A stretch of DNA of 64,000 nt from positions 5,332,001 to 5,396,000 of the forward strand of contig WHVY01000003.1 in the NCBI GenBank assembly GCA_022266195.1. Reading direction: 5' to 3'. Within the stretch, counting starts at the first letter, position 1; each line of letters opens with the position of its first letter. The stretch is from Tetranychus cinnabarinus. Taxonomy: Eukaryota; Arthropoda; Arachnida; Trombidiformes; Tetranychidae. The notes beneath the pieces were generated by a model. That model had not been told where the DNA came from, searched no databases, and saw only the letters and a list, made by a program, of their open reading frames with translations. Below are positions 1-10,113 of the stretch, one piece after another. The position numbers and the translations under genes are program-made.

Positions 1-1857
1 TGCTAAGTTATCTGTATTTCAAAATCAAAGATTGAGTCCTAAACTTGTAAAAAGACGTAGCATGTCATTACCTCACTCAGATCAAGAATGGGACTCCGAT
101 TCTGGTATTACATCTCAGTCCACATCGTCTAATAAGTCAAGTCCTCGGGGATCTACATCAAGTCACTCTGAATCATTTTCCCAGTCCTTCACCGAACGTC
201 TTGGTACTTATGGAAGTCGTAACAGTAATAATTGTAACAATATTTATCAGTCAGACGGGACCAAAAATCGGAACAATAGTGTCTGTCACAAAAATCAAAA
301 TCAAAACACAAATAACAATAGTCATTCAACCTACGCTTCTTTCTTATATAGCGAAGCCGATGTCAAAAATGTTCCTCAAAATTTTGGATACTCTGATTCA
401 GATAATGTGAATGATCATTCTCTGTCTAAAATGAAAATGAATTCTAGTCAACACAGTGAAGTCGCCAAAGCAGCTGCAACCGAAGCTATAAGAAGAAAAA
501 AGTCACAATCTGAATGCTCCCTGGAATCAAATATCAGAGAAAGTAACTCGCAAATCAATCCCGAATCACATCAATCAAGCGCTTCAGCAAGTGAAAATAC
601 CAGCAGTAATTGTATGGACAGAATCTACCGTAGCCATCAACATTATCTGTCTCATTATAATCATCAACATCATCCTAGTAATCCATTTCATCAAAATTAT
701 GCGAGTGAAAATATGCAAACCGAAAATGTATATACAACAAGAAACCAAAGTGTCTATCAATCAACATCTAACCCAACTAGTGCATGCTTCTCAGAATCTT
801 TGCCAAATCATTATCAACAAAAGTCAATCTCACAACCTGCTATGAGTACCTTATCAAAAAATCGCCAAATTCCAATCGGCCACCCATTATCTTCCGGTAA
901 TTGTAGCACTGGCAATAACATTGATACATTACAAACAGCAGCTAATAAAAATGAAATTATTCGCGACCAAGTGGATATGAATGGCAGATCTCAATCTTCT
1001 TCAGTTCCAGGAGAATCTCAACATATCCAAAAAAATTCTGGAGATATTCCATCTTGTGTCGATGAAAATAACCGTGCTGGTTCAGAAGGTTCTATAACCC
1101 CAACTAATCCCGATCGTAATAGTCCAACATATGAATCTTCAAAGTCAACAGTATTATCATATATAAAACGCGAGCCTGTCCAACTTTCTGCCTTGAAATC
1201 AACTAAATCCTACCCAGGTAGTCATTTAGCTGAAAGTTTATATTCATCAACCGGGACTCTTTCAAGACTCGGTAAACCTGCACCGCCACCACCTGTTCGT
1301 AAAACGTCTTCAATTTCAGACCCGAATGCCATTACATTAGGAACACTTAGAAGTGCAGGAGTTTCTACTTACGAAGAAATTAAAACACTAAAGCGCCATT
1401 CTCGTAATCGTAGCGGTGGATCAAGTTTTAATACTTATGAAGAATTGAATTCTGATAAAAATGCCATTTATTATGCTGCTAGAAAAAGTTGTCTTTCAAC
1501 CTCACTTACTTCACTAGTAGAGCCTATTTACTCAACTCTTGATTCTAATAATACTGGTACTGCGAACTATTACGATTCTAAAAGCGTTACTGTTAATACT
1601 TTGGGAAATCAAGAAAAACAAGATGCAAGTAAATCTTATTCTCAGATCTATAATGCACCGCATCATCCTGCATCATCTCAACAGTCATCGTCTACATCAA
1701 CCCTTTTAAGTCATCAACATCTTTACAAACAAAGAAATGATGATGATGTTTTACCTCCACCGCCTCCAGAAGCTTATTCTGATTCTGAGAATCAGCATAT
1801 TCATCCATCAAATACTAAAATAAATTGTTCGAGAAGAGAATTTTTGCAAACATTGAA
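1..1857 (+). repeat. Tandem coding repeat, copy 1 (window-truncated or complete unit)
   Basis: Base 1 aligns with base 1858, so the window happens to open at a point inside the repeated unit. The unit is 619 codons and stays in frame. Stretches 431-773, most of 1-180 and much of 1090-1640 are almost identical to copy 2, while 181-430 and 774-1080 are clearly diverged. Copy 1 ends with a proline-rich segment and an REFLQTLN segment that leads into the copy 2 boundary. Whether more copies lie to the left cannot be seen. Confidence 0.9.
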
Positions 1858-3508
1858 TGCTAAGTTATCTGTATTTCAAAATCAAAGATTGAGTCCTAAA
1901 CTTGTAAAAAGACGTAGCATGTCATTACCTCATTCAGATCAAGAATGGGACTCTGATTCTGGTATTACATCTCAATCCACATCCTCTAATAAGTCAAGTC
2001 CTCGTGGATCTACATCAAGTCACTCGGAGTCTTTTGCCCAATCCTTAGTTAAACGTCTCAGCGCTTATGGTGGTCGCAACAGTAATAGCAATAGCATCAA
2101 CAATGGAAGTCAAGTAGATTCAAGTAGAAGCCGAGCTCATCATGGAAATAATCAAAGCAACACAAACAACAATAGTCATGCAATTTATAGCTCATTCTTC
2201 TTTGGACGGAACAAAGCTGGCGAATCGGATTCCAAAAATGTGCCACAAAATTATGGACATGGTGATGTTGATGATTATTCTTTGTCTAAAATGAAAATGA
2301 ATTCTAGTCAACACAGTGAAGTCGCTAAAGCAGCTGCAACCGAAGCTATAAGAAGAAAAAAGTCACAATCTGAATGCTCCCTGGAATCAAATATCAGAGA
2401 AAGTAACTCGCAAATCAATCCCGAATCACATCAATCAAGCGCTTCAGCAAGTGAAAATACCAGCAGTAATTGTATGGACAGAATCTACCGTAGCCATCAA
2501 CATTATCTGTCTCATTATAATCATCAACATCATCCTAGTAATCCATTTCATCAAAATTATGCGAGTGAAAATATGCAAACCGAAAATGTATATACAACAA
2601 GAAACCAAAGTGTCTATCAATCAACATCTAACCAACCTAATGCTTACTTACCAGGACCTTACTCAGGATCTCATGCTAATCATCAGCAAAAGATATATTC
2701 TCAAACAGCAATGTACTCAGAACCAAACAGTTACTTAAATAATAATGGATACAATCCACCAAAAGGACCTAATAATAATACAATGAGCCGATCAGATATT
2801 GGTAGCAGTGTTTCATCTTCTTCAGTCGAACAATCTCAACATATCCAAGAAAATTCTGGAGATATTTTATCGGAAAGTAACCGTGCCTGTTCAGAAGGTT
2901 CTATAACCCCAACCAATCCTGATCGTAATAGTCCAACATATGAATCTTCAAAGTCAACAGTATTATCATATATTAAACGTGAACCTGTCCAACTTTCTGC
3001 CTTGAAATCAACTAAATCCTACCCAGGTAGTCATTTAGCTGAAAGTTTATATTCATCAACCGGGACTCTTTCAAGACTCGGTAAACCTGCACCGCCACCA
3101 CCTGTTCGTAAAACGTCTTCAATTTCAGACCCGAATGCCATTACATTAGGAACTCTTAGAAGTGCAGGAGTATCTACTTACGAGGAAATTAAAACATTGA
3201 AGCGCAATTCTCGTAATCGTAGCGGTGGATCGAGTTTTAATACTTATGAAGAATTGAATTCTGATAAAAATGCCATTTATTATGCTGCTAGAAAAAGTTG
3301 TCTTTCAACCTCACTAACTTCACTAGTGGAGCCTATTTACTCAACTCTTGATTCTAATAGTACAGGTACTGCGAACTATTACGATACTAAAAGTGTTACT
3401 GTTAATTCTTTGGGTAATCAAGAAAAACAAGACTCAAGTAAATCTTACTCGCAGATTCAAGATCCAAAACAACATCCTACATCTTCAGTGGCATTCACTG
3501 TTTTTTAA
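1..3508 (+). CDS. 3' part of a low-complexity Ser/Asn/His-rich protein with internal tandem duplication (partial)
   Basis: A single open frame is already open at base 1 and stops with TAA at 3506-3508, giving at least 1168 residues; the true start lies left of the window. The product is mostly disordered and rich in Ser, Asn, His and Gln. It has proline runs (PAPPPPVRKTSSIS in both copies, LPPPPPEAYSDSE at the end of copy 1) and several Tyr motifs of the YEEI, YEEL and IYSTL type that look like SH2-ligand or kinase sites. A basic and acidic stretch (KLVKRRSMSLPH followed by DQEWDSDSG) begins each copy. There are no transmembrane segments and no catalytic fold. This composition suits a cytoskeletal or signalling scaffold, but I do not recognise the family. 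The frame is in two copies offset by about 1857 bases. No intron is visible in 3.5 kb, unusual here. Confidence 0.85.
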   Translation, partial: AKLSVFQNQRLSPKLVKRRSMSLPHSDQEWDSDSGITSQSTSSNKSSPRGSTSSHSESFSQSFTERLGTYGSRNSNNCNNIYQSDGTKNRNNSVCHKNQNQNTNNNSHSTYASFLYSEADVKNVPQNFGYSDSDNVNDHSLSKMKMNSSQHSEVAKAAATEAIRRKKSQSECSLESNIRESNSQINPESHQSSASASENTSSNCMDRIYRSHQHYLSHYNHQHHPSNPFHQNYASENMQTENVYTTRNQSVYQSTSNPTSACFSESLPNHYQQKSISQPAMSTLSKNRQIPIGHPLSSGNCSTGNNIDTLQTAANKNEIIRDQVDMNGRSQSSSVPGESQHIQKNSGDIPSCVDENNRAGSEGSITPTNPDRNSPTYESSKSTVLSYIKREPVQLSALKSTKSYPGSHLAESLYSSTGTLSRLGKPAPPPPVRKTSSISDPNAITLGTLRSAGVSTYEEIKTLKRHSRNRSGGSSFNTYEELNSDKNAIYYAARKSCLSTSLTSLVEPIYSTLDSNNTGTANYYDSKSVTVNTLGNQEKQDASKSYSQIYNAPHHPASSQQSSSTSTLLSHQHLYKQRNDDDVLPPPPPEAYSDSENQHIHPSNTKINCSRREFLQTLNAKLSVFQNQRLSPKLVKRRSMSLPHSDQEWDSDSGITSQSTSSNKSSPRGSTSSHSESFAQSLVKRLSAYGGRNSNSNSINNGSQVDSSRSRAHHGNNQSNTNNNSHAIYSSFFFGRNKAGESDSKNVPQNYGHGDVDDYSLSKMKMNSSQHSEVAKAAATEAIRRKKSQSECSLESNIRESNSQINPESHQSSASASENTSSNCMDRIYRSHQHYLSHYNHQHHPSNPFHQNYASENMQTENVYTTRNQSVYQSTSNQPNAYLPGPYSGSHANHQQKIYSQTAMYSEPNSYLNNNGYNPPKGPNNNTMSRSDIGSSVSSSSVEQSQHIQENSGDILSESNRACSEGSITPTNPDRNSPTYESSKSTVLSYIKREPVQLSALKSTKSYPGSHLAESLYSSTGTLSRLGKPAPPPPVRKTSSISDPNAITLGTLRSAGVSTYEEIKTLKRNSRNRSGGSSFNTYEELNSDKNAIYYAARKSCLSTSLTSLVEPIYSTLDSNSTGTANYYDTKSVTVNSLGNQEKQDSSKSYSQIQDPKQHPTSSVAFTVF
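1858..3490 (+). repeat. Tandem coding repeat, copy 2 (3'-shortened)
   Basis: This is the second copy of the coding unit. It follows copy 1 until about base 3490, then ends in a short unrelated C-terminus and a stop. It therefore lacks the polyproline and REFLQTLN end of copy 1. The block 2291-2633 differs from 431-773 by about one base, including synonymous positions, whereas adjacent blocks differ heavily. That pattern suggests patchy gene conversion. Confidence 0.88.
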
Positions 3509-4543
3509 ATTCAGTTTTATTCATTTTTTTGTCGTATTCTTTTTTTGTGTTCCACGTCATGTTTAGCATATAAATGTAGATTATTATTACATAATCATTC
3601 ACCCTTAATAATTAAATATGAGATTTAATATGAACTATTTTCCAGCTCAAATCGGGTTATTTATTTCAGTAAATAAACTAAACTATTCGGATCGACGTCA
3701 TCAGATTTGTTGTATTGGTAGGTTTTTGTAAGAATATGTCATTTGAATTGACCTCCAAGTCTATTTGAAGAAGCCTGAAAAAATCACATTTGACCTTTTT
3801 TCATATTTGTTAGTTAATACAATGTAACACAACTCAATTAATTACTTCGACATATGTTTATTTTGGTCTGAATAATATCTATTTGTGAATTGATCCATAT
3901 TCAACAAAAACGAAAGGTGGGCGATGTTAAAGGATAGTAGTTGATTTAATAACCAATGAAAATAAATAGAATAAAAAATTGATCAAATTTGAGTAGGTTG
4001 AATGATAATATACAAAGAAATATATTTTAGTTTTTTAAATGTTTTTCAGTGGATTTAGAGCAACTTTTCGCCCAGCACCATTCACATCTCAATGAATAAA
4101 CTTCCTTCTTTTAGCTATCAATCTTCTTATTACCCACTGACTTTAAGTTGAATGATTTCATACAGTTTTCAATGATTGTTCATAACTTTAAAAATTTTGG
4201 GATGTCCGTATGTTCAAGAATTGTTATTTGTTAATCGACCATTCTAAAGCTTTCCATTACAGCACCAAACTCTGACATTGATTTTACCACCACCATCTTT
4301 TCTGAACAATGAGAAAGCATCACCAGAATAGGTCATCTGATATTTTAATTCAGCAGTCATTTCGGTTAAAAAATCTATTGACACAAAACCCATATATTGG
4401 CAACTTTTAACAAACCAGCCTACCATGGATACCAAGCGGAAAGGAGACACTTAGAAGTCGGATAAAGTTCGTTTGAAGATTGAAAGGAACTTGGCAATAA
4501 AATTTCGTAGACTTATAATTAAACGGGATTTTGTGTTTTATCA
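3509..4543. other. Convergent 3' intergenic/UTR region
   Basis: AT-rich sequence between the stop of the upstream plus-strand gene and the stop of the minus-strand SFT2-like gene. It must hold both 3' UTRs. A 68-codon minus-strand open frame at 4244-4450 lacks an ATG at its assigned start and resembles nothing I know. No other feature is supported. Confidence 0.5.
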
Positions 4544-5301
4544 CTAAACAGGTAAAGTTTGGGAGGCAATTCTGGAGAATCCTTTTGTAAAAAAAAATAT
4601 TCCTGAAGCTCCTCCAGGAAAACTTCCCGAGATGTACCACACTAATGAGAGTATTTGAATGATTGAGAAAATTACAGTGAGAATAGTACTCTTCATGAAG
4701 GCCGCAACGTATACAGTTGTTAGTAAGGATACAATATAAGTTATAGTGAATATTATTTTTTCGGCTGAAAATATGGTTTTAAAATGTTCAGCTGGTCCAT
4801 TGACAAACGCAAGACTGTAGAAAAATAGTCAGAAAATAGACATTGGATTATAAATAGTGTGAAATCAATTAATTGGAATGATTAGAGAATCAAAAATTTA
4901 CCTGAGTGCCCATAAAATACTTCCTAGTGTAAAAAGTAAGCAAAATTTACGTGCTTTGAAAACTATAAAGGGTAGATAGAAACCAGCCTGTATGAAAACA
5001 AATGTTTGTCTTTGATTAAAAAATTTGAACTTTAAAAATAAATCCATATCCATATAAATATTGAAGTGTTAGTTAATTGAACTGCCTCTCATTATAAGTC
5101 GAGTAGTAGTTAATTCAACATACAGGTTGTTAATAAAAAAGACAGTAACTTACAAGGATGAAACATATGAGTCCCATGCCTATGCATACGAAGAAACCTA
5201 TCATTCGGTCGATTCGATTCTGTAAATAAATAAAGTGGAGAAAATATAAATTAATTCATAAGTCCTGGAAATAATTATTAAAATAGTCATTAACTTACCA
5301 T
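4544..5301 (-). CDS. SFT2-family vesicle transport membrane protein
   Basis: Four exons by splice signals: 5299-5301 (ATG only), 5154-5219, 4902-4987 and 4544-4814, giving 141 residues. There are four hydrophobic helices: a first helix with GFFVCIGMGLICFIL, a second carrying the family-like KARKF..L.TLGS stretch, and two more before and after FMKSTILTVIF. The second is followed by FVNGP, the counterpart of the usual FxxGP loop. The C-terminus (WYISGSFPGG, then a basic and aromatic tail) also matches SFT2 proteins, which act in endosome-to-Golgi vesicle fusion with Got1. An in-frame TAA six codons upstream of the ATG supports the start and an N-terminus shorter than usual. The initiator codon forms the whole coding part of exon 1. 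The gene is divergent from ALKBH6, 179 bases away. Choice of SFT2 paralogue is uncertain. Confidence 0.85.
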
Positions 5302-5480
5302 TTTTTCTTGTTGTGAAACTTAACTCATTTGAAAATAAAAAAATGTGATCAACAGCTGATCAGATGCTTGGTTAGTGTCTCTCGGTTTCTGCCATATTTT
5401 GAAAAAATAATTTGTTTGTACTCATTAAATACAATTGTGACCAACTTTCCTGATCATGCAAATGATTATAATATAACACA
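5302..5480. promoter_or_regulatory. Short bidirectional promoter region SFT2-like / ALKBH6
   Basis: Only 179 bases separate the two divergent start codons, so both 5' UTRs and core promoters must fit here or overlap the genes. No clear TATA box was identified. Confidence 0.5.
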
Positions 5481-6489
5481 ATGGAAGATTTTGGTGATTT
5501 TGAACAATACAAAGTTTCCTCTTCAACACTGGTAAGATGTCAAATCCATTCTGTTGATTTTTATGCTTTTGATGTAAGATTTTAACTCCTTAACTCCCAT
5601 TGCCACTGTTTTATATTTTTTACAGACTATACCTGATTCAATATACTATATTCCTAATTTTATTACTGAAGATGAAGAGGAAATCCTGACGAATAAAATA
5701 AATGATTCATCTAAAATTAAATGGGTTGGATTGTCAAATCGTCGTCTTCAAAATTGGGGAGGTGTAGTACACGCTAAAGGTCTTATTGCTGAGCCACTTC
5801 CAATTGTAAGTAGCCATTGTTTTAAGTTATCCCTTTTCGCTCTTTTTAAAATTAACATCCAGTGATTCAATTTAATTAAAACATTTTAACATCTTCTATT
5901 CAGTGGCTTTCAATATATGGCAACAAAGTTTCTCGACTTGGTATATTTGATGGCAAATCACCGAACCATGTTTTGATTAATGAGTATCTTGCCGGGCAAG
6001 GAATAATGGTAGGTACAATTGTCAATGTCATACAAGTTTATGAAATTGTGATTAGTGTTTAATGTATACAGTTTTCTATTTCACTAGCCACATGAGGACG
6101 GACCAGCATTTTATCCAACTGTCGCAACTTTGAGTCTTGGTTCTTACACAGTCATTAATTATTATCCAAAAAACTGGATCCCCAGTGATCGCCAACAAGT
6201 TGCCGATTACATGGCTGAGCCAGGAAGAACTGTCTATCGACCACGAGAGCCATCATTTTCACTTTTGCTACAACCGCGAAGTTTAGTGATTACTTCAAAA
6301 GAAGCATACACATCTTATTTACACGGAATTGATGAAGTCCAAAAAGATACTATCGATGAAAAGGTTGTCAATTTAGGCTCGTGCACTGGAGTCAAAGTTG
6401 GTGATAATTTAGAGCGAACAACACGTCTTTCCTTAACAATTCGTTATGTTCCCAAAGCCATACAAGCCAGATTTCTTATAGGAAAGTGA
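5481..6489 (+). CDS. ALKBH6: Alkylated DNA repair protein AlkB homolog 6 (2-oxoglutarate/Fe(II) dioxygenase)
   Basis: Four exons: 5481-5531, 5626-5805, 5904-6008 and 6088-6489, all with GT-AG borders and continuous phase, encode 245 residues (human ALKBH6 is about 238). ALKBH6-typical stretches include RRLQNWGG, NHVLINEYL and MPHEDGPAFYPT. The HxD iron ligands are His114 and Asp116, the distal His is His191 in YLHGI, and the 2-oxoglutarate Arg lies in the RLSLTIRYVP strand near the end. The family uses Fe(II), O2 and 2-oxoglutarate to oxidise alkyl groups. The substrate of ALKBH6 is less settled than that of other AlkB homologs; nuclear and cytosolic action is assumed. The ATG opens exon 1 in the divergent promoter with SFT2. 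All key residues are intact. Confidence 0.96.
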
Positions 6490-6872
6490 ACAATGGCACA
6501 GAAGACCTTTTCTACATGATATTTTTCCAAGAGCATAATTTTTCTGTCATTTACTAGCATTGCTCATTCAACATTTGAAGTCTGATTTGCTTCGTGTGTG
6601 ATTGATTACGATGTGAAAATTTTATGTTGATCGGAAAGCTCCAAACTTGTTTTATTACTATCGTGACTGCTTGAAAATCATTAATTATAATGAAATATGA
6701 AAATGATGACAAGTTATCGATTGCTACTCGTTTTGTTAAAGTATTAAAGATGTGATAATTAGATAATACTGTTAATGAATTGAAAAGTTTACAATACAAT
6801 AATACAACAATTGTAATATACAATTGTAAAACAATTCAAATAAGTAATTTTGGTTAATAATTCTTTAATTCA
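6490..6872. other. Convergent intergenic region
   Basis: AT-rich sequence of 383 bases between the stops of ALKBH6 (+) and the FAM187-like gene (-). It should contain both 3' ends. The open frames here are short and look random. Confidence 0.45.
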
Positions 6873-8476
6873 TCATCTAGATTGGCGATTTTTATAAATT
6901 GAAATAGCAATCAAAATCATTGATGTTACAATAATGTAGCCTCCTAAGTATGAAAAAAATTTGGCGAGAATGGGTGACAATTTTTCCGAAATAACAATTA
7001 AATGGACAATACCAACAACTTTGTTGTGCTCTTTGCAGCTAAATAAGACGGGGAAGAAGATGATAAGCATTCAGAACAATTTGAATTTATTTTTGATTAC
7101 CTGTAAATTTGAGTGTCCTGAGGCAGAAGCTTTCTTATATGCAGCTTTTGAGCAAAATCAATTTTCACTCGACCAGCAGTTTTCCTATGAACCTTAATTG
7201 GACTCAAAGGATAAGAGCCATTGAACCAAACAACTCTTTGATCCGCTGTTCGCCTGTAAAAGCATAAAAATAGTCTGCATGAATCATTAAACCTAATTTG
7301 AAAAAACAAGCTTACCCTGGACAGGCCATGATTATACTTTGACCTTCAGTACGAGCTACAGCCTTTTGATCTATCGTTTCGATCTGTAAAGGTTCATGGA
7401 AAGAGTATAAATCTTTGCTTCTGTCAACTACATCAACTACTGAGCCCTTAGAATCTTTAATTAACACAGTTTGTGCTTCCGAACAACTTAATTTACAGAG
7501 AGAATAATATAGATCACTCTTCCTGTGTGCCACTATCTTTTGAAGGCTCTTTGGTACAATAAATGATCGACATTGAGTAGACACATCTTTAAATAAATAC
7601 GTTATTGGCAATTCTTCTAATGGCTTCAGTTGGCTTTCTAATTGGCTGGAAATAAGGATAAATATTGATGAGGTTATAAAGCTGTCAAATGACCAATTCA
7701 TAAACATATGTAACATTTTTATTACTTAACTACTTTAATGGTACAGAAATCATATCTAGATCGTACACCAATTTTACCGCACCGATTACAACCACTCCAT
7801 GATTGTCTTTGGTTGTAAATTGACATACGCCCTCCCAGAATTATTTCAGATACTGTCACATTGAAATTTATTAGCAAGATTAGATTAAATAAAATACTAA
7901 AATCTATCACTCACTTGTATCATTGACTCGTTTCATTACAACTTTTACATTTGTAGGTTCCTTGTGAACGACAGTCAACACATAGCTATCAGTATTCACG
8001 AGAGTGAAACAATGGTATATTCCTGAATCACTTATAGCAACATTCGAAATTGTCAGTTCAAGAAACCGGTTCAGGCTGAATCTTTCTTTATTCACATCAA
8101 ACGACTTGACAACAGCTGAATAGGCTGGAGTGAATCGCCAGACATCTCGTTGTGTATCACTTGTATAGCTACATGACAATTAAAACTCGGTAAATTATCC
8201 AAACACGTTGTTAAAGTATAGCAAATTCAATCTTGTATAGCTTAAATAATCCTAAACTTACCAAGCTTTTGGACATTTAAATGTCACAGTTGATCCTTCA
8301 ATGGCCATAACGGGCTTAAACACATTTTCCTCGACCTGCGAGCCACTATAACGTTTATTACATATTACACTAGTTTCATTTAGGGTTAATGCGACTGAAG
8401 AATTCACAGAACATAGGAAATAAAGTAATTGAAGGAGAATAACTTGAAAACTGAAAACTGAACGAAAGACAAGCAT
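6873..8476 (-). CDS. FAM187-like single-pass immunoglobulin-domain membrane protein
   Basis: Six exons: 8262-8476, 7915-8168, 7726-7852, 7316-7645, 7101-7253 and 6873-7038, with consistent phases, give 414 residues, close to the ~413 of vertebrate FAM187A. The order is: N-terminal signal peptide (hydrophobic run around residues 9-30); an Ig-V-type domain with the DSGIYHCF core; a Cys-rich linker WSGCNRCGKIG..RYDFC; a second Ig-like domain (IIMACPG, VVWFNGS, LLPQDTQIY); a juxtamembrane segment; a C-terminal transmembrane helix (GGYIIVTSMILIAISIY); and a very short basic cytoplasmic tail. Function is unknown in the family; cell-surface recognition is an inference. The exon 3 donor (GTAATA at 7720-7725) was chosen because it alone keeps the frame. 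The gene is tandem with THG1 on the same strand, about 650 bases downstream. Confidence 0.8.
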
Positions 8477-9129
8477 GCTAAAAAGCTTTGAATAATAAAC
8501 ATTAGTAATCCTGAGATAATTAAATGACCAGAAATGGGATTATTCATAAAAATGTATAATTGTCATTATAATTATAACTAAAATCACTTCGAGGGTTATT
8601 TTCACACATTTTTAAGGAGAAATAGCTTTAATTAAAAGTTTTTAACAAGATCATCTCTACAAGTTTAATATGAGAAGATATCAGCTAAAAATTCATAAAT
8701 AATTGACTGGATAAACTTAACTCGATTACCTGGATAAACAAATAAACATTCAAAGTTATTGAGCTAGGCTTAAAGTTTACTTCTATTTTTAACCAGACAA
8801 CTAAAAAGATATAAGTTAAAGATATCAGTAAACTGATGCTATTTACAAGTTTTTATAATAGCTTTAGAGATTGTTTAGTCAAAACTCGAGCGCTTGTCTT
8901 GTGGTAGCTTCGCTCTAAAAAGATGAAGAAGCGGCAAACACGGTTACACATTTTGTATCATCAATTGTAATACAAAGGTTATATTTGATGATTAATAACA
9001 AAGACATAGAAGCTTGGAAATATCATTTTCATACAAATCCAAGTAGCATAATTCAATAAAACTGAATTGAATATTTTGACCATAGGTTGCTTTAATAGAA
9101 GAATTTGCTCCAAGGTTCCACCATCAATT
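8477..9129. other. Intergenic region between THG1 and the FAM187-like gene
   Basis: AT-rich spacer of 653 bases that must hold the THG1 3' UTR and the promoter of the FAM187-like gene. A GC-richer patch near 8886-8950 contains a small inverted pair (GAGCG..CGCTC) but does not fold as a tRNA by eye. Confidence 0.4.
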
Positions 9130-10113
9130 TTATTCCAATAAATAACTGTTGTCTTCCCAGAAAGAACTCTTGACAACATCAATGTTGAGACAGGAGATCT
9201 TGATGTCTTCTGGATCTTTTGTAGACTTTTTCTTTGAACTTTTTTTCACATTACTGGTAGAATCATCACCACGTTCTAATATGAGTAGTGAACCTTTCTT
9301 AAATTGTTCCCTTTCGTTGTTATAATTGACTCCATGCTCCAAAAACATAATATCATGTTTGTTACTGCTCACGGTTCCGCTCAATCGTACCTGAGCATCA
9401 AAATTACTCAATGGCTTAGGATTCTGCATTGGAATGAAAACAGTTTCGTTATTCTCATTTACTTCACACGAATGATACTCTCCAGTTAGACAATAGAAAG
9501 TTGTATTGTACAAATTGTTAATATGACAGTCAACTTGTCTCCATTTCAGGTAATCAATGATCTCCCTTTCACTAGGGTACATTACACATCTACCATCAAA
9601 AGCTGGAGGATATTTGAGGACCACATCTTTTAAATATTTCGACCAATGAAAGACATATGAAGAGGTAAAGGTAGATACAATCAATGATAGAAGTTTGTTT
9701 GCTCTTCTATTGTACAAATCCGAGGACCGTGATACAATAAAACTGAATTCATCACTTTGACCATAAGCTATTTTGATAGACGGATAGAAAGATTTCATAA
9801 CGCTTGTAGCAGCTTCCACCATCAGATCCAAAGCTCGTTTGTCATTAGGTTTGTAGAAGTTGTGTGCTTTAGAAAATTGATGAAATCTTTGACCATCAAC
9901 TCTAATAGCAACAAAACAGTTCTTTAACAATATTGGGTCGGAAGCATCTTCAAAACCTCGAACATATTCAAATTTAGAGTTGGCCATCCCACAGCTCAAA
10001 TGAAAAAATGACGTTGAACCATTCAATTTAATTTTTTTCTTAGCACAACAGTTCAAAAGATTAAAAGTTTGAGAAGTTAAATTTAATTTTTTTAACATTT
10101 GCCACCAAAACAA
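9130..10113 (-). CDS. THG1L: tRNA(His) guanylyltransferase
   Basis: A single exon encodes 327 residues from the first ATG, or 285 from an internal ATG at 9985-9987 (MANSKFEYVR, the family's usual start). The enzyme adds the G-1 residue to the 5' end of tRNA-His by 3'-5' polymerisation, giving the identity element for histidyl-tRNA synthetase. Hallmarks are AIRVDGQRFHQFSK with a metal-binding Asp, HNFYKPND, AYGQSDEFSF with the second acidic metal site, SSYVFHW, PPAFDGR and DCHINNLYNT. The C-terminal SSFWED matches the usual end. The 42 residues before MANSK are basic, hydroxylated and poor in acids, so they look like a mitochondrial presequence; alternative starts could give mitochondrial and cytosolic/nuclear forms. 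The gene has no introns, unlike its neighbours, and is divergent from RPLP0. Confidence 0.96.
   Translation of the reverse strand: MFWWQMLKKLNLTSQTFNLLNCCAKKKIKLNGSTSFFHLSCGMANSKFEYVRGFEDASDPILLKNCFVAIRVDGQRFHQFSKAHNFYKPNDKRALDLMVEAATSVMKSFYPSIKIAYGQSDEFSFIVSRSSDLYNRRANKLLSLIVSTFTSSYVFHWSKYLKDVVLKYPPAFDGRCVMYPSEREIIDYLKWRQVDCHINNLYNTTFYCLTGEYHSCEVNENNETVFIPMQNPKPLSNFDAQVRLSGTVSSNKHDIMFLEHGVNYNNEREQFKKGSLLILERGDDSTSNVKKSSKKKSTKDPEDIKISCLNIDVVKSSFWEDNSYLLE

Noticed and set aside
4244..4450. 68-codon minus-strand frame beyond the SFT2-like stop
   Set aside because: No ATG at the assigned start, no splice link to a gene, and it sits where the 3' UTR is expected.
8979..9182. 67-codon minus-strand frame at the THG1 3' end
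   Set aside because: It overlaps the THG1 stop in another frame and extends into the 3' UTR, without recognisable features.
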